Positions 19,576 to 29,379 of a stretch of DNA of 64,000 bases are shown here, one piece after another. The stretch is from Colwellia sp. 75C3. GTDB lineage: Bacteria > Pseudomonadota > Gammaproteobacteria > Enterobacterales > Alteromonadaceae. The translations under genes and the position numbers were made by a program. Each line of letters opens with the position of its first letter. Position 1 is the stretch's first letter. The stretch lies in contig NZ_PJAU01000048.1 in NCBI RefSeq assembly GCF_002836255.1, positions 1-64,000 of the forward strand, written 5' to 3'. Below the pieces are notes generated by a model. It did not search any database. It had not been told where the DNA came from and saw only the letters and a list, made by a program, of their open reading frames with translations.

Positions 19576-20550
19576 TTATTCAGCTGCAAGAGTATAAGGT
19601 AATGTTTGAACTGTTACTACGGATTCAGTTTGCGAAGCAATGCGCATTGTCGGTAAGTCACCATCGTTAACTAATATTGCTTGTATAACACAACTGCCAT
19701 CATCGGCTTGGTAATGAGCTAGTATATCGCCTGCTTTACGCCAATTTTCACCCAGTTGTTTCTCGATGATATCATCGGATTGAAAAGGTTGTTCAAGTTG
19801 AGCTGTTAAGGAAAATAGTGCTCTCTTGTTTTTTCCTAAATATTGCATTCTGGCAACGGTTTCTTGTCCTAGATAACAGCCTTTAGTGAAACTTATGCCA
19901 TTAATCGCTTGTAAATTAAGCATCTGTGGGACGTAATGACCACTAGTGCTTGCGGTTAAAATTGGAAAGCCTTGGCTTATTTCTAATAGATTCCATACTG
20001 CTTGAGAATAGGTTGGCAGAGCTAATTTCTGGATTAAGGATTTAATAGCCACTTGCTCGTCAATAATGATGTATCTAGGCTGCTCACCACAAAGATAAAC
20101 TAAACTAGTTGTACCCACTTGCACAACAGGACTTAAGCTATCTGGAACTTGTGAGAATTCTTGTTGTAACAAGCTACTTGCTTGTTCACCAACTAAAGCA
20201 ATAAAACTTAAACCTTCAATAGCATCAATGGTTACTTTAGCGAACACACCAAACTTTTTCAGCTCTTTAAGTGAACTCTCTATACTGGCTTTAGGTTGCA
20301 ATAATAAATGAGCAGAAGAGCGATTGATTAATCGAAAAACGGAAAAAACCTTTCCTTTAGCATCGCAGTGAGCCCCGACAAGTAAGTTTGATTCAGTGCT
20401 ATTGTTAACATCACAGGTTACTTGTCCTTGTAAATAGCTAGTTTGCTCTTCACCAGATAACGAAATTGCCCCGAAATCACTAAGATCAATAAGGTAGGTC
20501 TCAGGTAGCTGTGTTATAGATGGTAATTGTGTACTGGTGGTAATTGTCAT
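19576..20550 (-). CDS. ygfZ: YgfZ, folate-dependent Fe-S / tRNA-modification protein
   Basis: YgfZ belongs to the GcvT-like folate-binding fold and supports certain Fe-S enzymes, including MiaB. The family signature KGCYLGQETVARMQYLGK is present in the second half with its invariant cysteine. From the ATG at 20550 the protein has 324 residues, close to the family norm. Upstream in-frame codons to 20625 would add 25 hydrophobic residues that do not belong to the family. It sits divergent from sdhE, as in E. coli. slyD lies only about 30 bases downstream on the same strand. Confidence 0.92.
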   Translation of the reverse strand: MTITTSTQLPSITQLPETYLIDLSDFGAISLSGEEQTSYLQGQVTCDVNNSTESNLLVGAHCDAKGKVFSVFRLINRSSAHLLLQPKASIESSLKELKKFGVFAKVTIDAIEGLSFIALVGEQASSLLQQEFSQVPDSLSPVVQVGTTSLVYLCGEQPRYIIIDEQVAIKSLIQKLALPTYSQAVWNLLEISQGFPILTASTSGHYVPQMLNLQAINGISFTKGCYLGQETVARMQYLGKNKRALFSLTAQLEQPFQSDDIIEKQLGENWRKAGDILAHYQADDGSCVIQAILVNDGDLPTMRIASQTESVVTVQTLPYTLAAE

Positions 20551-20717
20551 AATAAACTCTATGAAGAAGCAATGCTTGTATATTAACGGATAACTATAGG
20601 ATAGGGGCGAAAATAGTAAAAACAACTCGTGTGGTGGATTATATTAGTGATAATTAGTGTTTTTAATAGCTGTGCCCAGAGAGTTATTGGTACAATGTCG
20701 GCGTATAAATTAATTGC

Positions 20718-20740
20718 GTTAATCAACACTATTGATTAAC
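20718..20740. promoter_or_regulatory. Perfect inverted repeat upstream of sdhE
   Basis: GTTAATCA and TGATTAAC flank a 7-base spacer, ending 24 bases before the sdhE start. It could be an operator or a leader hairpin; the factor is unknown. Confidence 0.4.
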
Positions 20741-20764
20741 GGTATCAATCAATAAAGGGTACTT

Positions 20765-21070
20765 ATGTCAGGTAACGAAGCTTCAAGCAACACAGTGACA
20801 AATAATGAAAACTCGGCTAATCTTTTAAAAGTTAACAAGGCTCGCTTAAAGTGGGCATGTCGTCGCGGTATGTTAGAGTTAGATATGTTGTTTATTCCAT
20901 TTGTTGATGAAGCATATGATGACTTATCAACGAAGGATCAGTTCACTTTTGAACGTTTACTTACCGGCCAAGATCCTGAGTTATTTGCATGGTTTATGGG
21001 GCATGAAGTTTGTGAAGATACAGAGCTCAACGCCATCGTTCAATTTATACTCAAACGCGTTAAAGTATAA
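20765..21070 (+). CDS. sdhE: SdhE, FAD assembly factor for succinate dehydrogenase
   Basis: SdhE (YgfY) promotes covalent flavinylation of SdhA and FrdA. The 101-residue protein carries the essential RGMLELD motif (RGxxE type) near residue 38, followed by the F-x-LL-x-x-x-DPELFAWFMG block characteristic of the family. An AAAGGG site lies about eight bases before the ATG. The stop codon overlaps an ATG (TAATG), the usual coupling to ygfX. nadB, another flavoenzyme gene, is close by. Confidence 0.95.
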   Translation: MSGNEASSNTVTNNENSANLLKVNKARLKWACRRGMLELDMLFIPFVDEAYDDLSTKDQFTFERLLTGQDPELFAWFMGHEVCEDTELNAIVQFILKRVKV

Positions 21071-21494
21071 TGTTAATGTAAGAGAGTCTCGATATAAGCT
21101 AGCCGTTTATAGCGCTTTAGGAATATTCATTTTCTTAGTTATGTTGGTTAGTTTTACTTTTTATTATATCTTGGCTCAGACCGTCGCTGTAGTAGGCATT
21201 ATTTCTCTTGGTTTATTCTTATCAATTGGCAATAAAAATCCCTTCACCAACTCTCTAATTTTAACGAATACCGGTAGTATTGAGTTTAATAACAAGCAAG
21301 TCAGTTATCAACTATTAGCGAATAGCCGACTCAGCTTTATTGGCTGCTGGTTAGTTATGATACAAGATGTTCCATCTCTCCCCCCTCACACCAATCTATC
21401 TGAAAAAATCCCTAAACAATTATTTATATTCAGGGATAGTATGAATGAGCAAGATTACTCCCGTATTACTAGGGTGATAGAACAATTAGAATAG
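21003..21494 (+). CDS. ygfX: YgfX-like membrane protein, start disrupted or non-standard
   Basis: The recognisable part begins about 21078 (VRESRYKLAVYS), has two membrane segments and a soluble C-terminal half, and spans about 138 residues, the usual YgfX length. YgfX partners SdhE in several bacteria. The expected start, the ATG at 21070 overlapping the sdhE stop, reads only four codons before TAA in another frame. One extra base near 21077 would join it to the conserved frame. As written, the nearest in-frame starts are ATG 21003 or GTG 21012, both inside sdhE. This may be a sequencing error, a real frameshift, or use of the internal start. Confidence 0.65.
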   Translation: MKFVKIQSSTPSFNLYSNALKYNVNVRESRYKLAVYSALGIFIFLVMLVSFTFYYILAQTVAVVGIISLGLFLSIGNKNPFTNSLILTNTGSIEFNNKQVSYQLLANSRLSFIGCWLVMIQDVPSLPPHTNLSEKIPKQLFIFRDSMNEQDYSRITRVIEQLE

Positions 21495-21546
21495 TTTCTC
21501 TATCTCTTTATTTTTTCTGTTTATTAATACTATTGGCTGAGCAATT

Positions 21547-23148
21547 TTATGAAGTTGGCGTCAGTATTGTTGGCTCAACAGTTGTTAATAACTCAGGATA
21601 ATCCAGGGTATAGTGTAAACCTCTACTTTCCTTTCGTTCCATGGCACATTTTATTATTAGTTCTGCAACTTGTACCAAGTTTCTTAACTCTAGTAAGTTA
21701 TTACTCACTTTAAAGTGTTGATAATAATCTTCCATTTCTTGTTGTAGCAATTCAACACGATGTAATGCACGCTCTAGGCGTTTAGTTGTTCGGACAATGC
21801 CAACATAATCCCACATGAATAATCTAAGCTCATGCCAGTTATGCTGAATAACAACCTCCTCATCAGAGTCGGTTACGCGACTGTCATCCCAATGGGGAAG
21901 CGTTAAGATACGATTGTCTTGTACCAAGGTTTCACTGATTTCGATGGCTGCAGCGCGAGCAAAAACAAGGCACTCAAGCAATGAATTACTTGCTAAGCGA
22001 TTTGCGCCGTGCAAGCCGGTGTATGACATTTCACCAATAGCATAAAGCTGATTAACATCGGTCTTACCCTGTTTATCAACCATGACGCCACCACAGGTAT
22101 AATGTGCAGCAGGTACGATAGGAATAGGTTGCTTAGTAATATCAATACCCAAAGACATAGTTTTTTCATAAATCATTGGGAAGTGTTGTTTGATAAAACT
22201 GCTGGGCTTATGACTAATATCTAGATACATGCAATCTGCACCTAAGCGCTTCATTTCATAATCAATAGCACGTGCGACAATATCACGCGGTGCTAGCTCT
22301 GCGCGTTCATCAAAAGCAGGCATAAAACGACTACCATCAGGGCGTCTTAATTTAGCGCCTTCACCACGTAGTGCTTCCGTTAGCAGAAAGGTCCCAGCAG
22401 AAGGGTGAAATAAGCAAGTAGGATGAAATTGATTAAACTCCATATTTGCTACTCGACAACCTGCTCGCCATGCCATAGCAATACCATCACCGCTGGCTAC
22501 ATCCGGATTAGAAGTGTATTGATAAACTTTGCTTGCACCGCCAGTGGCTAAAATAGTTTTTTGGGCATAAATACTTTCAACTTTTTCAGTATTTCTATTC
22601 CAAATATAGGCACCAATACATTTCTTTGGTTTGTTACCTGTCGTACTTGACTGACAAATTAAGTCAATAGCATTAAAACGCTCAAATATACGAATACGAG
22701 AATGCTGCTTTACTTGATCGGCTAAAGTTGTCTGAATTGCTTGGCCTGTTGCATCAGCGGCATGCAATATTCTACGGTGACTATGTCCACCTTCGCGCGT
22801 TAAGTGATAGCGGGTTTCTCCCTTATCACTCTGCTCTTTATCAAAGACAACACCTTGGCCTATTAACCACTCTAAACAGGATTTTGCATTTTCAGTGGTA
22901 AATTGCACAATCTCTTCGTCACATAGACCGGCACCGGCAATAATCGTGTCTTCGACGTGAGCGGCGACACTATCATTTTCATCAAATACGGCAGCAATGC
23001 CGCCTTGGGCATAAAAAGTTGAGCCTTCGTTTAATGGCCCCTTACTTAAAATGACGACATCAGCATTTTTAGCTAAATGCAACGCCAAAGTTAAGCCTGC
23101 AGCGCCACTGCCAATGATTAAAACATCACAATTGTTTTGTTGAGTCAT
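21547..23148 (-). CDS. nadB: NadB, L-aspartate oxidase
   Basis: NadB oxidises L-aspartate to iminoaspartate, the first step of de novo NAD synthesis, using FAD. The 533 residues start with the dinucleotide fold [19 protein letters not shown]. They contain the flavin and active-site blocks of the SdhA/FrdA superfamily: [42 protein letters not shown] and [15 protein letters not shown]. Its place divergent from rpoE is conserved with E. coli. nadA is not in the window. Confidence 0.98.
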   Translation of the reverse strand: MTQQNNCDVLIIGSGAAGLTLALHLAKNADVVILSKGPLNEGSTFYAQGGIAAVFDENDSVAAHVEDTIIAGAGLCDEEIVQFTTENAKSCLEWLIGQGVVFDKEQSDKGETRYHLTREGGHSHRRILHAADATGQAIQTTLADQVKQHSRIRIFERFNAIDLICQSSTTGNKPKKCIGAYIWNRNTEKVESIYAQKTILATGGASKVYQYTSNPDVASGDGIAMAWRAGCRVANMEFNQFHPTCLFHPSAGTFLLTEALRGEGAKLRRPDGSRFMPAFDERAELAPRDIVARAIDYEMKRLGADCMYLDISHKPSSFIKQHFPMIYEKTMSLGIDITKQPIPIVPAAHYTCGGVMVDKQGKTDVNQLYAIGEMSYTGLHGANRLASNSLLECLVFARAAAIEISETLVQDNRILTLPHWDDSRVTDSDEEVVIQHNWHELRLFMWDYVGIVRTTKRLERALHRVELLQQEMEDYYQHFKVSNNLLELRNLVQVAELIIKCAMERKESRGLHYTLDYPELLTTVEPTILTPTS

Positions 23149-23284
23149 ACTTTTGATTAAGTTCGGTTATAAAAGCGAATAAATACCGAAACCATATGAG
23201 GATAAAGCTTCAAGTGATAAGGGTATATAGTAAAGAAGTTGCAGGTATTCTATAATACATAGGTATAAGCCGCCAGATAATAGC

Positions 23285-23328
23285 GTTTAATTAATGTTTA
23301 GTTAAAGTTTAGTTAGTGTTTGATTAAT
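23285..23328. repeat. Four degenerate 11-bp tandem repeats
   Basis: Four consecutive units read GTTTAATTAAT, GTTTAGTTAAA, GTTTAGTTAGT and GTTTGATTAAT. The spacing is close to one helical turn, so a protein could contact each unit on the same face. Confidence 0.7.
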
Positions 23329-23421
23329 CTTTAATTCGCGTTGAATCACACTCTGGATATTAATAATATCATTGCTTGATAAGCCATCTAGTCTAAAGAT
23401 TAAAAAAAATCAAAAATAAAA

Positions 23422-23449
23422 AGAACTTTTTTGAGAAACCTTAGTCTTA
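23422..23449 (+). promoter_or_regulatory. Putative sigma-E promoter of rpoE
   Basis: AGAACTT (23422-23428) and TCTTA (23445-23449) are 16 bases apart. They resemble the sigma-E consensus GGAACTT and TCTGA, and rpoE is autoregulated in E. coli. Transcription would begin near 23455. Confidence 0.5.
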
Positions 23450-23453
23450 CTTT

Positions 23454-24107
23454 ATGAGTTTGTTACGAGCAATGGAAAATATGAGTACAAATCAATTGTC
23501 AGTGTTAAAAGATATGCCTCAAAAAATTGAACCAAATATAGATCAACAATTAGTTGAGCGGGTTCAGCGTGGCGATAAAAATGCGTTTAACTTACTGGTA
23601 ACAAAATATCAGCATAAGGTTGCAAACCTAGTGAGTCGCTATGTTAAGAATCATAGTGATGTTCCTGATATCGTTCAAGAAGCGTTTATTAAAGCATATC
23701 GAGCATTGCCAAACTTTAGAGGTGATAGTGCTTTTTATACTTGGCTTTATCGTATTGCTGTCAATTGTGCAAAAAACCACAGTGTAGCATTAGGTCGTAA
23801 GCCACCAAGTAATGATGTCGAAATTACTGATGCAGAACTTTATGATACCGGTGGTGCGCTACGAGAAACTGCTTCACCAGAAAAGATATTACTTACAGCC
23901 GAAATTAAAAAAGTTATTTTCAGCACCATGGAGTCGTTACCAGATGATCTGCGCTTAGCCATTAACTTTCGAGAAATTGAAGGTTTAAGTTACGAAGAGA
24001 TTGCGACGATAATGGAGTGTCCTGTTGGCACTGTACGCTCACGTATTTTCAGAGCACGTGATGCAATCGATAAGAAGATCAGACCCCTGTTGCAGAAAAA
24101 TAATTAA
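23454..24107 (+). CDS. rpoE: RpoE, extracytoplasmic stress sigma factor sigma-E
   Basis: This ECF sigma factor directs the envelope-stress regulon. Region 2 shows FNLLVTKYQHKV, DVPDIVQEAFIKAYRA and FRGDSAFYTWLYRIAVN. Region 4 shows LSYEEIATIMECPVGTVRSRIFRARDAI. The longest frame has 217 residues against 191 in E. coli; the excess is at the N-terminus. Starts at 23454, 23469 and 23481 are possible. If the sigma-E promoter ending at 23449 is used, the first would have no leader and 23481, preceded by TGGA, becomes more likely. It heads the rpoE-rseABC operon. Confidence 0.97.
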   Translation: MSLLRAMENMSTNQLSVLKDMPQKIEPNIDQQLVERVQRGDKNAFNLLVTKYQHKVANLVSRYVKNHSDVPDIVQEAFIKAYRALPNFRGDSAFYTWLYRIAVNCAKNHSVALGRKPPSNDVEITDAELYDTGGALRETASPEKILLTAEIKKVIFSTMESLPDDLRLAINFREIEGLSYEEIATIMECPVGTVRSRIFRARDAIDKKIRPLLQKNN

Positions 24108-24153
24108 GTCATTTGTGAAAGCAAAAATTAACTAAGTTTTTTTAAGGTAAAAT

Positions 24154-24864
24154 ATGAGTGAAATTAAATCAGAGTCAGTATCTTCATTAGTCGATAATTA
24201 CTCTCCATCAGCAGATGATAGTGTTAGTGCGCATTTAGTTGATAATATGCTTAAGGATGAACACTTATCAAGTACGTGGCAAAACTATCATTTAATAGGT
24301 GATGTTTTACGTGATGAAGTGCCACAGTCATTACAGCTAGATTTAAGCAAAACAATTTCAGCGGCAATTGCTCAAGAAGCAACGATATTGTCACCTAACT
24401 CTTCTACTCAAGGTTTTTCTCAGATTTTGGCCGAAAGTATTGATTCATCATCTGATGAGAGCATTACTATTCATAAAGTTGAAGAGACACAAAGTAATAA
24501 TCGAGTTATTGATGCAACAAATCGTTTTAAAGCCAAAATATCTGCTTTAGTTAAGCCGATGGGGCAAGTTGCTATTGCTGCTTCTGCTGCAGCTTTAATG
24601 ATTGTTGGTGTTCAGCATAACGTTGGTAGTAATGACTTAGTAACACCTAGTCAAGTAGTACAAACGGTACCATTAACAGGTTATGCTAATCCTGTTAGTT
24701 TTAACGTTCAATCGGCCCAACCAGAGCCAAGCCTTCAAAGTAAACAACAAACACAACAAGCAATGAATGAACAGGTAGCTTCTGAAAGAGTTGCACAACA
24801 ACGTCGTTTGCAAGCGCTGCTAACCGATCATAACCAACAAGTGAAATTAGGTAGTAATCAATAG
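24154..24864 (+). CDS. rseA: RseA, anti-sigma-E factor
   Basis: RseA is a single-pass inner-membrane protein that holds sigma-E until DegS and RseP cleave it. The N-terminal cytoplasmic domain includes WQNYHLIGDVLRDEVP, the sigma-binding block. A membrane segment rich in Ala (about residues 135-153, VAIAASAAALMIVGVQ) follows. The periplasmic part is rich in Gln, about 80 residues long, and ends without the Val/aromatic YxF-type DegS tail; it binds RseB in homologues. At 236 residues it is slightly longer than E. coli RseA (216). It lies 46 bases after rpoE. Confidence 0.92.
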   Translation: MSEIKSESVSSLVDNYSPSADDSVSAHLVDNMLKDEHLSSTWQNYHLIGDVLRDEVPQSLQLDLSKTISAAIAQEATILSPNSSTQGFSQILAESIDSSSDESITIHKVEETQSNNRVIDATNRFKAKISALVKPMGQVAIAASAAALMIVGVQHNVGSNDLVTPSQVVQTVPLTGYANPVSFNVQSAQPEPSLQSKQQTQQAMNEQVASERVAQQRRLQALLTDHNQQVKLGSNQ

Positions 24865-24920
24865 CGTGATTGGCTGAATTAGTTGATAATTAAACTTTCA
24901 GCCATCATCTACGAGAATTT

Positions 24921-25925
24921 ATGAAATTACCGGCACTTTTTTTATTGCTGTTTAGCTTTAATGTATCAGCTATAGCTGCTGATACAGAGTCAGCAAAACT
25001 TTGGCTAGAGCGACTTTCCCAATCATTACGTCAACTTAATTTCACTACCTCCTTTGTCGTGGTTAAAAATAATCAAGCCGAGCCCTATCATTGGTTACAT
25101 GGCATTGGTGAAAATGATCAAGAATTAGAAATTTTCACTCGTCTAAATGGTCCTCGTCGTGATGTACTACGTCAAGGGGCGATTGTTAGTTATATTGAAC
25201 CTGAGCAAGAAGCCTACTCTCTCATCTCTACTGATGTTCGAGGCCCAATTCCTACAATATTTCGCGGTGATATAACCGAGCTTGAAGAAAGTTACCGGTT
25301 CATTTCTGTTGGTCGCAGCCGGGTATTGGGGCGCGTCGCTCAACTTGTTCGTATTGTCGCAAAAGATAAATATCGTTTTAGCTATTGGCTTTGGCTTGAT
25401 CAGAAAACCGGTTTGCTGTTAAAAATGGCGATACTTACACGTCAAGGACAACTATTAGAGCAAATTCAATTTACTCACATTGAAGTAAATGACCAGTTAT
25501 CAGAAAACTTGGCACAACTGCAGATAACTGAATTACCTGATGTCATGCAGCTAACTAATCAAACCCAAAACAAAGCACTTTCTTGGCAAGTGGATTGGCT
25601 GCCACAGGGGTTTTCAGTAGTTAAATCAAACCAACATAATTTGAATAGCCGTAATCGCGGTGATGATAAAACCGTTGATTTTATGTTGTTTTCGGACGGT
25701 TTAACTGAAGTCTCTGTCTATGTGAACTCAAGTATAGAAAAGTTTAGAGCACCTGAATACGCTAGTGATGGCGCTACAATGGTATTTAACCAGATAGTCC
25801 AAGGAGTTGAAGTTGGCGTGGTTGGTGATATTCCTGTTGCAACGGCCAAAAAAATTGCAGAATCAATTGTTCCATTAAAGGTTGAGAAGATAAAAGACGA
25901 CTCTCAACCGTCTGTAAGAGAATAG
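24921..25925 (+). CDS. rseB: RseB/MucB, periplasmic regulator of sigma-E
   Basis: RseB binds the periplasmic part of RseA and shields it from DegS until mislocalised lipopolysaccharide displaces it. The protein has 334 residues with a clear cleavable signal peptide (LPALFLLLFSFNVSAIAADT). A large LolA-like N-terminal domain (about 25-210) contains SFVVVKNNQAEPYHWLHG and YWLWLDQKTGLLLKM. A smaller C-terminal domain (about 220-320) follows, including WLPQGFSVV. It lies between rseA and rseC in the conserved operon. Confidence 0.95.
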   Translation: MKLPALFLLLFSFNVSAIAADTESAKLWLERLSQSLRQLNFTTSFVVVKNNQAEPYHWLHGIGENDQELEIFTRLNGPRRDVLRQGAIVSYIEPEQEAYSLISTDVRGPIPTIFRGDITELEESYRFISVGRSRVLGRVAQLVRIVAKDKYRFSYWLWLDQKTGLLLKMAILTRQGQLLEQIQFTHIEVNDQLSENLAQLQITELPDVMQLTNQTQNKALSWQVDWLPQGFSVVKSNQHNLNSRNRGDDKTVDFMLFSDGLTEVSVYVNSSIEKFRAPEYASDGATMVFNQIVQGVEVGVVGDIPVATAKKIAESIVPLKVEKIKDDSQPSVRE

Positions 25926-25929
25926 TCAG

Positions 25930-26409
25930 ATGATTAAAGAATTGGCTAATGTTGTTGCTATTGATGCAGGACAAGTTACCGTCACGAGTCAAATAAAATC
26001 AACTTGTAGTGGTTGCGCGCAAGTTGATACCTGCGGTAGCGGGCAAATTGCTAAAGCGCTACCACAAGCTAAACTTACTCTGACTTTACCTTATGATATA
26101 AAGACAACAGGAAAGCAATTAAAGCAGGGTGACTGTGTTGTTTTAGCTTTACCGGAAAAACACATTTTGTCGAGTGCTGGTCAAGTTTATCTATTACCTC
26201 TACTTGGTTTAATTACTTTTTCAGCGGTTGGTCAATGGTTATTAAAACAGCAAATATTACCTCATGAATTATATGCTTTAGGGCTTGGTATTACCGGAGG
26301 ATATTTAGGTTATAGACTGGCTAAGTATCAGCAAAAACAAGGTAAGCAAAGCGAAAATTTACAACCTAAAATAATCGAAGTTATTCCTTCTACAAACCTC
26401 AGTAAATGA
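25930..26409 (+). CDS. rseC: RseC, membrane protein of the SoxR-reducing / sigma-E operon
   Basis: The 159 residues have the RseC pattern: a cytoplasmic N-terminal part with clustered cysteines in CSGCAQVDTCGSG (about residues 24-36), two membrane segments (about 78-97 and 101-120) and a polar tail. In E. coli RseC contributes to reducing SoxR and has a mild effect on sigma-E. It starts five bases after the rseB stop, so it is translationally close. Confidence 0.93.
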   Translation: MIKELANVVAIDAGQVTVTSQIKSTCSGCAQVDTCGSGQIAKALPQAKLTLTLPYDIKTTGKQLKQGDCVVLALPEKHILSSAGQVYLLPLLGLITFSAVGQWLLKQQILPHELYALGLGITGGYLGYRLAKYQQKQGKQSENLQPKIIEVIPSTNLSK

Positions 26410-26529
26410 TGATTTAGGCTGTTACCGCTTGAAACAAAAGATATCTGAACAAAAGATAGCCCCAAGGCACTAAATTCGTTAAAATCACGTCATTATATTA
26501 TTTTAACGCCCTTTATTTGACTGCCTTTT

Positions 26530-28320
26530 ATGAAAAATATTCGAAACTTCTCAATTATTGCCCACATCGATCATGGTAAATCAACACTTTCTGACCGTTT
26601 AATTCAGCATTGCGGTGGCTTACAAGAGCGTGAAATGGAAGCACAAGTTCTTGATTCAATGGATATTGAACGAGAGCGTGGCATAACAATCAAAGCGCAG
26701 AGTGTTACTTTAGATTATAAAGCGAAAGATGGTGAAATTTACCAACTAAACTTTATCGACACGCCAGGACATGTTGATTTTTCTTATGAAGTATCACGCT
26801 CATTAGCTTCTTGTGAAGGTGCATTACTTGTTGTTGATGCCGGACAAGGTGTTGAAGCACAAACGGTTGCTAACTGTTATACCGCACTAGAAATGGATTT
26901 AGAGGTTTTACCAATTTTGAATAAAATTGATTTACCTCAAGCCGATCCAGAACGTGTATGTGAAGAAATTGAACATATCATAGGTATCGATGCTACAGAT
27001 GCGGTAACTTGTTCAGCTAAAACGGGTATTGGTATTGAAAATGTTTTAGAAACAATTGTTAAAAACATTCCTTCTCCTAAAGGCAGTGTAGATGAACCGC
27101 TACAAGCGTTAATTGTTGACTCATGGTTTGATAATTATCAAGGCGTTGTTTCACTGGTTCGTGTTATCAATGGTGAAGTTAAAAAAGGCGATAAAATGTT
27201 GGTCATGTCTACAGGACAAGTCCACCAAATCGATAAAGTCGGCATATTTACACCAAAGCAAACAGATACAGGTGTATTAAGAGCGGGTGAAGTTGGTTTT
27301 ATTATTGCTGGTATTAAAGAAATTCATGGTGCACCAGTAGGTGATACCATCACTATCAGTAAAAAAGAAACAGCAATAGCGTTACCTGGCTTTAAAAAAG
27401 CACAACCACAAGTTTACGCAGGTATTTTCCCGATAAGTTCTGATGATTATGAAAATTTCAGAGATGCGTTAAACAAGTTAAGCCTGAATGATGCGTCATT
27501 ATTTTTTGAACCAGAAAACTCATCAGCGTTAGGTTTTGGTTTTCGTATTGGTTTCCTTGGTATGTTGCATATGGAAATCATACAAGAACGTTTAGCGCGT
27601 GAATATGATTTAGATCTTATAACTACAGCGCCAACAGTAAACTATGAAATAGCCTGTACAAGCGGTGAAGTTATCTCTATAGATAACCCTTCTGATTTAC
27701 CAGCAATTAATAATATTGATGAAATTAGAGAGCCAATTGTTCAAGCAAATATCTTAGTACCACAAGAGTATTTAGGCAGTGTGATTATGCTTTGTATTGA
27801 AAAACGTGGTGTACAAAAAGATTTAATTTATCATGGAAACCAAGTTGCTGTTACTTATGAATTACCTATGGCTGAAGTGGTAATGGACTTCTTCGATAAG
27901 CTTAAGTCAACAAGTCGCGGTTATGCTTCGTTAGATTACAGCTTCATCCGCTTTGAACCTGCGGACATGGTTCGTGTAGATGTGATGATTAACGGTGATC
28001 GTGTTGATGCTTTAGCTATGATCACTCACAGAGCAAACTCGGTTGCCCGTGGACGTTTGTTGGTTGATAAACTGAAAGAGTTAATACATCGTCAAATGTT
28101 TGATATCGCTATTCAAGCGGCTATTGGCAGTAATGTTATTGCGCGTACTACAGTAAAACAGTTACGTAAAAACGTTACTGCTAAATGTTATGGTGGTGAT
28201 ATCAGTCGTAAGAAGAAGCTTTTACAAAAGCAAAAAGATGGTAAAAAACGTATGAAGCAAGTGGGCAATGTTGAAGTACCACAAGAAGCGTTCTTAGCCG
28301 TTCTTAAGCTTGATAGTTAG
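26530..28320 (+). CDS. lepA: LepA, elongation factor 4
   Basis: LepA is a ribosome-binding GTPase that influences initiation or elongation under stress. Its 596 residues match the family (E. coli 599). G motifs are [14 protein letters not shown] (G1, about residues 9-22), the switch-[20 protein letters not shown] (G3), and NKIDLP (G4). The C-terminal domain unique to LepA contains [16 protein letters not shown]. It precedes lepB, as in E. coli, about 120 bases after rseC. Confidence 0.98.
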   Translation: MKNIRNFSIIAHIDHGKSTLSDRLIQHCGGLQEREMEAQVLDSMDIERERGITIKAQSVTLDYKAKDGEIYQLNFIDTPGHVDFSYEVSRSLASCEGALLVVDAGQGVEAQTVANCYTALEMDLEVLPILNKIDLPQADPERVCEEIEHIIGIDATDAVTCSAKTGIGIENVLETIVKNIPSPKGSVDEPLQALIVDSWFDNYQGVVSLVRVINGEVKKGDKMLVMSTGQVHQIDKVGIFTPKQTDTGVLRAGEVGFIIAGIKEIHGAPVGDTITISKKETAIALPGFKKAQPQVYAGIFPISSDDYENFRDALNKLSLNDASLFFEPENSSALGFGFRIGFLGMLHMEIIQERLAREYDLDLITTAPTVNYEIACTSGEVISIDNPSDLPAINNIDEIREPIVQANILVPQEYLGSVIMLCIEKRGVQKDLIYHGNQVAVTYELPMAEVVMDFFDKLKSTSRGYASLDYSFIRFEPADMVRVDVMINGDRVDALAMITHRANSVARGRLLVDKLKELIHRQMFDIAIQAAIGSNVIARTTVKQLRKNVTAKCYGGDISRKKKLLQKQKDGKKRMKQVGNVEVPQEAFLAVLKLDS

Positions 28321-28408
28321 TTTAGCCGTTAAGTTAATTTAAAAAGTAGCGATGGCAAATAAACGTTGTCGCTAAACTTACCTAATAGCATTTTAAAGTA
28401 GGAATAAT

Positions 28409-29341
28409 ATGGCCGTTTATTTTTCGATTATCTTAGTGATAATTACGGTATTAACAGGGATGGTTTGGTTTGCTGATAAATTTTATTTAGCACCACAACG
28501 TAAATTAAAAGCTAGCTTCGCGCAACTTGCCGCCAAAGAGTCTTGTGCTGCTGAATTAACACCAGAAACCCTAGCAACGTTATCAGAGCCGTCGCCTTTA
28601 GTAGATACAGCAATACAAATCTTTCCAGTGATTGCCTTTGTCTTAATTTTACGCTCTTTTTTGTACGAGCCATTTCAAATACCATCGGGGTCAATGATGC
28701 CGACCTTACTTGATGGTGACTTTATTTTAGTGAATAAATTCAATTATGGCTTGAAAGATCCTGTTGTAAGACATAAATTCCTTGAAAATGGCTTGCCTGA
28801 GCATGGTGATGTTGTCGTTTTCAAATATCCAGAAGACCCAAGAGTTGACTTTATTAAGCGGGTAATTGGCTTACCAGGTGATCGAATTATCTACCGTAAT
28901 AAATCACTTTATATCAAACGAGCTTGCCAAGAATCTGATACTAAATGTCCAGACTTCGAACAAATACAGGCAAATCTTGTGGGTCAATATACCGGACCTG
29001 ATGCTGAATCAGGTATGAATCAATTTGAATCAAAAATGTTCAATAAAAGCCATCAGATATTAAATGATGCGCCAACGTTACCCCGAGTAGCGCACTATTT
29101 CCAACAGTCAGGGACTGCAGCAGATGAGTTCTTGGTGCCAGCAAAGCATTACTTTGTTATGGGTGATAACCGTGATAATTCTTTAGATGGGCGTTTTTGG
29201 GGTTTTGTACCTGAAGATAACCTTGTCGGTGAAGCGGTTGCAATATGGATGAGTTTTGATTTCGATAGAAATGCAGACAGTTTTTTACCTCAATGGTTAC
29301 CAACAGGTGTCCGTTTTGATCGCATAGGCGCAATTATTTAA
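28409..29341 (+). CDS. lepB: LepB, signal peptidase I
   Basis: LepB removes signal peptides on the periplasmic face of the inner membrane. The 310 residues have an N-terminal membrane segment (about 4-22), a second near 70-88, and the Ser-Lys catalytic pair: serine in [13 protein letters not shown] (about residue 96) and lysine in [12 protein letters not shown] (about 150). The late [15 protein letters not shown] box is also present. The spacing between them matches the E. coli enzyme. It is followed closely by rnc. Confidence 0.97.
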   Translation: MAVYFSIILVIITVLTGMVWFADKFYLAPQRKLKASFAQLAAKESCAAELTPETLATLSEPSPLVDTAIQIFPVIAFVLILRSFLYEPFQIPSGSMMPTLLDGDFILVNKFNYGLKDPVVRHKFLENGLPEHGDVVVFKYPEDPRVDFIKRVIGLPGDRIIYRNKSLYIKRACQESDTKCPDFEQIQANLVGQYTGPDAESGMNQFESKMFNKSHQILNDAPTLPRVAHYFQQSGTAADEFLVPAKHYFVMGDNRDNSLDGRFWGFVPEDNLVGEAVAIWMSFDFDRNADSFLPQWLPTGVRFDRIGAII

Positions 29342-29379
29342 CATGGTCACTTTTTTTACATGGCACAAAGAGCTATATC

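Larger units (their letters stand above)
23149..23480. promoter_or_regulatory. Divergent nadB/rpoE control region
   Basis: The gap holds both promoters. The notable contents are four 11-base tandem repeats at 23285-23328 and a possible sigma-E promoter at 23422-23449, listed separately. No gene or RNA is evident. Confidence 0.6.

Noticed and set aside
28347-28374. Hairpin between lepA and lepB
   Set aside because: TAGCGA and TCGCTA can pair but there is no T-run, the stem is short, and the two genes are normally cotranscribed. I do not call it a terminator.
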